Source of the DNA: Polyangiaceae bacterium
Lineage (GTDB): Bacteria > Myxococcota_A > Polyangia > Polyangiales > Polyangiaceae
Direction of reading: 5' to 3'
DNA: 64,000 nt
Assembly (NCBI GenBank): GCA_020633205.1
Contig: JACKEB010000012.1
Coordinates: 434,001 to 498,000, forward strand
Positions 61,488-64,000 of the stretch are shown one piece after another. A model generated the notes under the pieces. The model saw only the letters and a program-made list of their open reading frames with translations, was not told the DNA's origin and did not search any database. The position numbers and the translations under genes are program-made. Every line of letters begins with the position of its first letter. Within the stretch, counting starts at the first letter, position 1.

Positions 61488-62002
61488 GCGTTCGTCTCGC
61501 GGTCCTGACCCGCGGCCTGAGCGTTGGGGCGCTCTTCTTCGTGGCGCTCGCTGCCCCCGGGTGTGGACCGGACAGCGTGGTCGAAACCGCGAGCGTGCCC
61601 CAAGAAAACGACTTCAGCGCGGTCTCCGAGGCACTAGAGGTGCGCTGCGGCTCCTTGGATTGCCACGGCATGGCTGAGCGCAACTTGCGGCTCTACGGCC
61701 AGTACGGGCTGCGCCTCAGTGACTCGGACATCCCTGGCGGCAACGAAACTACGCCGGATGAGCACCATGAGAACTACCTCACGCTGATCACGCTGGAGCC
61801 GGAAGCCCTGGCTAGCGTCGCCCAAGGCGCCGCCGCTTCGCACCTCACACTGGTGCGCAAGGCTCGGGGTGTTGAGGATCACAAAGGCGGCTCACCGTTT
61901 CCGAAAGGCAGCGCCGGCGATCGCTGTCTCGTCTCCTGGCTTGCGGGCCAGGTCGACCAGGCCAGCTGCACCGAAGCCTCCAAGCTGCTCGAGCCGCCGT
62001 AG
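61484..62002 (+). CDS. Lipoprotein with CX4CH motif
   Basis: This 172-residue protein from GTG 61484 has lipobox LAAPGC. The main feature is VRCGSLDCHG, a Cx4CH motif like those of some non-standard c-type haem sites. NLRLYGQYGLRL follows, and paired Cys lie near the end (DRCLVSWLAG, ASCTEAS). Haem binding is possible but not proven for this spacing. It is the last gene of the DUF4266-DUF3570 operon. Its 3' end overlaps the convergent glycosyltransferase frame by 111 bases. Confidence 0.7.
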   Translation: MSVRLAVLTRGLSVGALFFVALAAPGCGPDSVVETASVPQENDFSAVSEALEVRCGSLDCHGMAERNLRLYGQYGLRLSDSDIPGGNETTPDEHHENYLTLITLEPEALASVAQGAAASHLTLVRKARGVEDHKGGSPFPKGSAGDRCLVSWLAGQVDQASCTEASKLLEPP

Positions 62003-63682
62003 CTGTTCCGTCCCAGGCACCGCCGGATCACGTCGCTCTCGCTCGGGGGGAGGGGAGCCGCTTGGCGCTGGGGACAGCTCGCCGACGCCCTCGTTGTGCT
62101 CGAGCAGCGTCACCTCGATTTGCCGTACGGGTACACGGCCGCGGATAATGGTAGTGCGCTTCTTGCTGACGACGCGGCGATCCGGAAACTCCGCCAGCAG
62201 CTGCTCGGTCGTCAGAGGAAAGCGATCGTCGGTGACGTAGAGGATGCGCGGCGCGCCCCACCACTTGGCCTCCGGGTACCAGCCGCGAAAGTCGTCGCCC
62301 TGCGGAGTGCGGCAGCCAATCGGGGCTCGGCGTTGGAGCCCCGCCTGAAGCTGTGCACAGATCACCCAGTGGGGGCCGACGACCGGCGGCGTTGGACTAC
62401 CCAGATTGTGAAGTTCGGTTTCCGTGATGCTGTCCTTCACGAGCCGAAGCCCCGCGTCCCAGGCGTACATGTCGTTCGCGAGGTCGTAGCGAGGCTCGTA
62501 CGACTTGCCGAGCGCCCGAGGTGGCCAGTCGGTACCAACCCACGCAGCGCCCAACAGGATCGCGAGCACACCCAGCGCCACGGAGCTCACCACCACGCGC
62601 TTTCCAATCGCCTCTGCTTGAACGCTCGCGGCCAAGCACAAGGCGAGGTAACACGGCCCGAGCCAGTGCGGCTCCGCCACCTTGGACCACAGGCAAAGCA
62701 ACGTGAGCGGCAACGCTGGGATCCAGGTTGCCTGGAGGAGCAAGGCTTGAGCAAAGTCTTGGCGATTCAGGCGGCGGATCAGCAGGTAGCCAGCGATCAG
62801 AAAAGGGGGCGTCACGTAGAGCAGCTGTCCACCAAGCAGTGCACCCAAATTCCTTAAGGAAAATCCAGCGGCGCCCTGGGTAGACACCAGCCGGTGTCTC
62901 CACATGGGGTATCCGTGGCTCGCTTCGTAGTCGACGAAGGGCCAGCAGAGGATGCAGACCACCAGCAACGCCCCCCACGGCGCTAGCGTCCTCAGGTGGC
63001 GCTGCCCGAGCTCGCTGCGTAGCGAAACCGCAAACACCGGGATCAAGAGCAGCATGCTGATCTTGCTCAAGATCCCGAGGCCTAGGCAGACCCCACACAG
63101 CAGCGCAAAGCCCAACGCGCGGGTCGAGCCAGGTTCCGCCTTGATGAATCCGACATACGCCCCGATAGCGAGGATCCACAGGGGCGCGAGCAACAGATCG
63201 GGAGTGAACCCGAACAACCCGATGCTCACTTCGGGCATCAGCAGCAATGCGAAGACGGTGAAGTGCAGCTTTTCCGGCTTGGCGCCAAGCTGCCAAGCCG
63301 CCCAGGCCCCGAGCCAGGGGAGCGCGGTGCTCAGGAACGCGGAAACCACGTGACAGGTGAGGGGCGACGGAGCCAAGCCGTCGCCCAGCCAGCCTGCGAA
63401 GAAGCCGATCAACCCCGGGTGGTCCAGGTACGCTGGCTGGGGGTGGAGCGCGTACGACGCGTAGAGCGCTTCCGCGTCCCCGAATCCCACCTCGGAGGCC
63501 AACCAGAGCTTCAGTGCGAGCAGGGCAAAGCTGAAAGCTAGTGCAAATTTGATTCCGCGCGGTAAATTTAGCGGTCGCCGGTGGGGAGCCACGGTGCTCG
63601 CCTGCGTGGGCTTTGCCGAGCCGCTCGAAGCCTTTGCCGAGCCGCTCGAAGCCTTGGAACGTTTCTTTCCTTTACCGCTCAC
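61892..63682 (-). CDS. GT39-type membrane glycosyltransferase
   Basis: This 596-residue protein has about 10-12 hydrophobic segments. The early acidic motif GDAEALYASYALHPQPAYLDHPG matches the D-E region of PMT/ArnT-type (GT39/GT83) transferases, which take sugars from polyprenyl phosphates. The first 40 residues carry a Ser/Ala repeat (SKASSGSAKASSGSAK). It starts with a GTG that overlaps the lpxB stop (GTGA), so it is coupled to lpxB and may modify lipid A or lipopolysaccharide. The last 37 residues are antisense to the lipoprotein gene and may be an unneeded extension. Confidence 0.85.
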   Translation of the reverse strand: MSGKGKKRSKASSGSAKASSGSAKPTQASTVAPHRRPLNLPRGIKFALAFSFALLALKLWLASEVGFGDAEALYASYALHPQPAYLDHPGLIGFFAGWLGDGLAPSPLTCHVVSAFLSTALPWLGAWAAWQLGAKPEKLHFTVFALLLMPEVSIGLFGFTPDLLLAPLWILAIGAYVGFIKAEPGSTRALGFALLCGVCLGLGILSKISMLLLIPVFAVSLRSELGQRHLRTLAPWGALLVVCILCWPFVDYEASHGYPMWRHRLVSTQGAAGFSLRNLGALLGGQLLYVTPPFLIAGYLLIRRLNRQDFAQALLLQATWIPALPLTLLCLWSKVAEPHWLGPCYLALCLAASVQAEAIGKRVVVSSVALGVLAILLGAAWVGTDWPPRALGKSYEPRYDLANDMYAWDAGLRLVKDSITETELHNLGSPTPPVVGPHWVICAQLQAGLQRRAPIGCRTPQGDDFRGWYPEAKWWGAPRILYVTDDRFPLTTEQLLAEFPDRRVVSKKRTTIIRGRVPVRQIEVTLLEHNEGVGELSPAPSGSPPPERERRDPAVPGTEQLRRLEQLGGFGAAGLVDLARKPGDETAIAGAAFRKR

Positions 63683-64000
63683 AGGTAGCTCTCCACCAAC
63701 TCCGCCACGTATCTCCCTGGGGCATGTTCGAGATTGGCCGAGAGGCGCCCTACGAGTTCATCACAAGCCGAGCGATGCTCGGGCAGCGCGGCGACGAGGT
63801 CGAGGGCGGCTCGCGTGACTTCCTTGGGCTTCACGCCTTGCCCCACTAGCTCGGGAAAGGCCCTGCGATCCAGCACCAGGTTCGGCAATCCGATGTGTTC
63901 GACGCTCACCAGTCTGCGCAGCACTAGCTCTTCGGCGTACGACGTGGGGTAGACAATCAGAGGAGGACAGCCGCTGACGGCGCTCTGTAGGGTTGCCGTT
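63679..64000 (-). CDS. lpxB: Lipid-A-disaccharide synthase, C-terminal fragment
   Basis: The frame is open to the right edge. The visible residues, TATLQSAVSGCPPLIVYPTS then YAEELVLRRLVSVEHIGLPN and LVLDRRAFPELVG, match the C-terminal region of LpxB. It makes the beta-1,6 disaccharide of lipid A at the inner membrane. The stop at 63679-63681 overlaps the GTG of the glycosyltransferase gene. The N-terminal two-thirds lie outside the window. Confidence 0.88.
   Translation of the reverse strand, partial: TATLQSAVSGCPPLIVYPTSYAEELVLRRLVSVEHIGLPNLVLDRRAFPELVGQGVKPKEVTRAALDLVAALPEHRSACDELVGRLSANLEHAPGRYVAELVESYL

Overview
The window is GC-rich, gene-dense bacterial DNA with strong signs of a Myxococcota (Polyangia-like) genome. 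The signs are several eukaryote-type Ser/Thr kinases with Pro/Ala-rich tails, many lipoproteins with a Gly/Ser-rich linker straight after the lipobox Cys, a DUF2330 protein with a MYXO-CTERM-like tail, and frequent GTG starts with GTGA or TAATG overlaps. No rRNA, insertion sequence, prophage or CRISPR array was seen. Both edges cut genes: an unknown protein at the left and lpxB at the right.

Layout. 1-6.3 kb: lipoproteins and two kinases (one membrane-bound with a PEGA-like partner, one cytosolic). 6.4-8.2 kb: an arsenosugar-type radical SAM gene (arsS-like) coupled to a CMD/AhpD-like gene, then a CheY-like regulator. 8.4-8.6 kb: tRNA-Leu(CAG) with a clear terminator. 8.7-11.6 kb: an unknown coiled-coil protein and a metzincin-like lipoprotein broken by a frameshift. 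11.7-14 kb: a fatty acid desaturase with a coupled MerR-family gene and a near-consensus sigma70 promoter. 14.1-18.4 kb: an Hsp90-like ATPase followed by a TPR-like protein with a His-rich metal-binding-type linker. 18.4-21 kb: a CBS-domain protein and a fatty-acid-hydroxylase-like gene divergent from a TetR gene, with a palindromic operator between them. 21.1-25.5 kb: an OPT transporter, dinB and an orphan Imm1-like gene. 25.6-28.8 kb: a TIG-repeat protein divergent from a DUF1513 protein, with overlapping start codons.

28.9-37.9 kb is an orphan type VI secretion spike island: unknown protein, VgrG, DUF2169/pentapeptide, pentapeptide, DUF3540, DUF4150 PAAR-like, and an alpha/beta hydrolase that may be the cargo. 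No sheath, tube or baseplate genes are nearby. Next come a COG1313 radical SAM gene, a lipoprotein and a 1596-residue kinase/nSTAND/beta-propeller protein (39.7-44.5 kb), then OsmC-like and histidine phosphatase genes.

The most interesting locus is 46811-47617. A thioredoxin-like lipoprotein gene is interrupted by one in-frame TGA exactly where the first Cys of a C-P-G-C motif would be, and a hairpin that fits the bacterial SECIS rules follows it. I read it as a candidate selenoprotein (U-P-G-C). It is followed by an XPB-like helicase coupled to a Bax1/DUF790 nuclease gene, a response regulator, a repeat-rich gene-free stretch, tRNA-Phe(GAA), DUF2330, a lone molybdopterin oxidoreductase, a PilT-like ATPase, bioB, a four-gene DUF4266-DUF3570-haem lipoprotein operon, a GT39-type membrane glycosyltransferase and lpxB.
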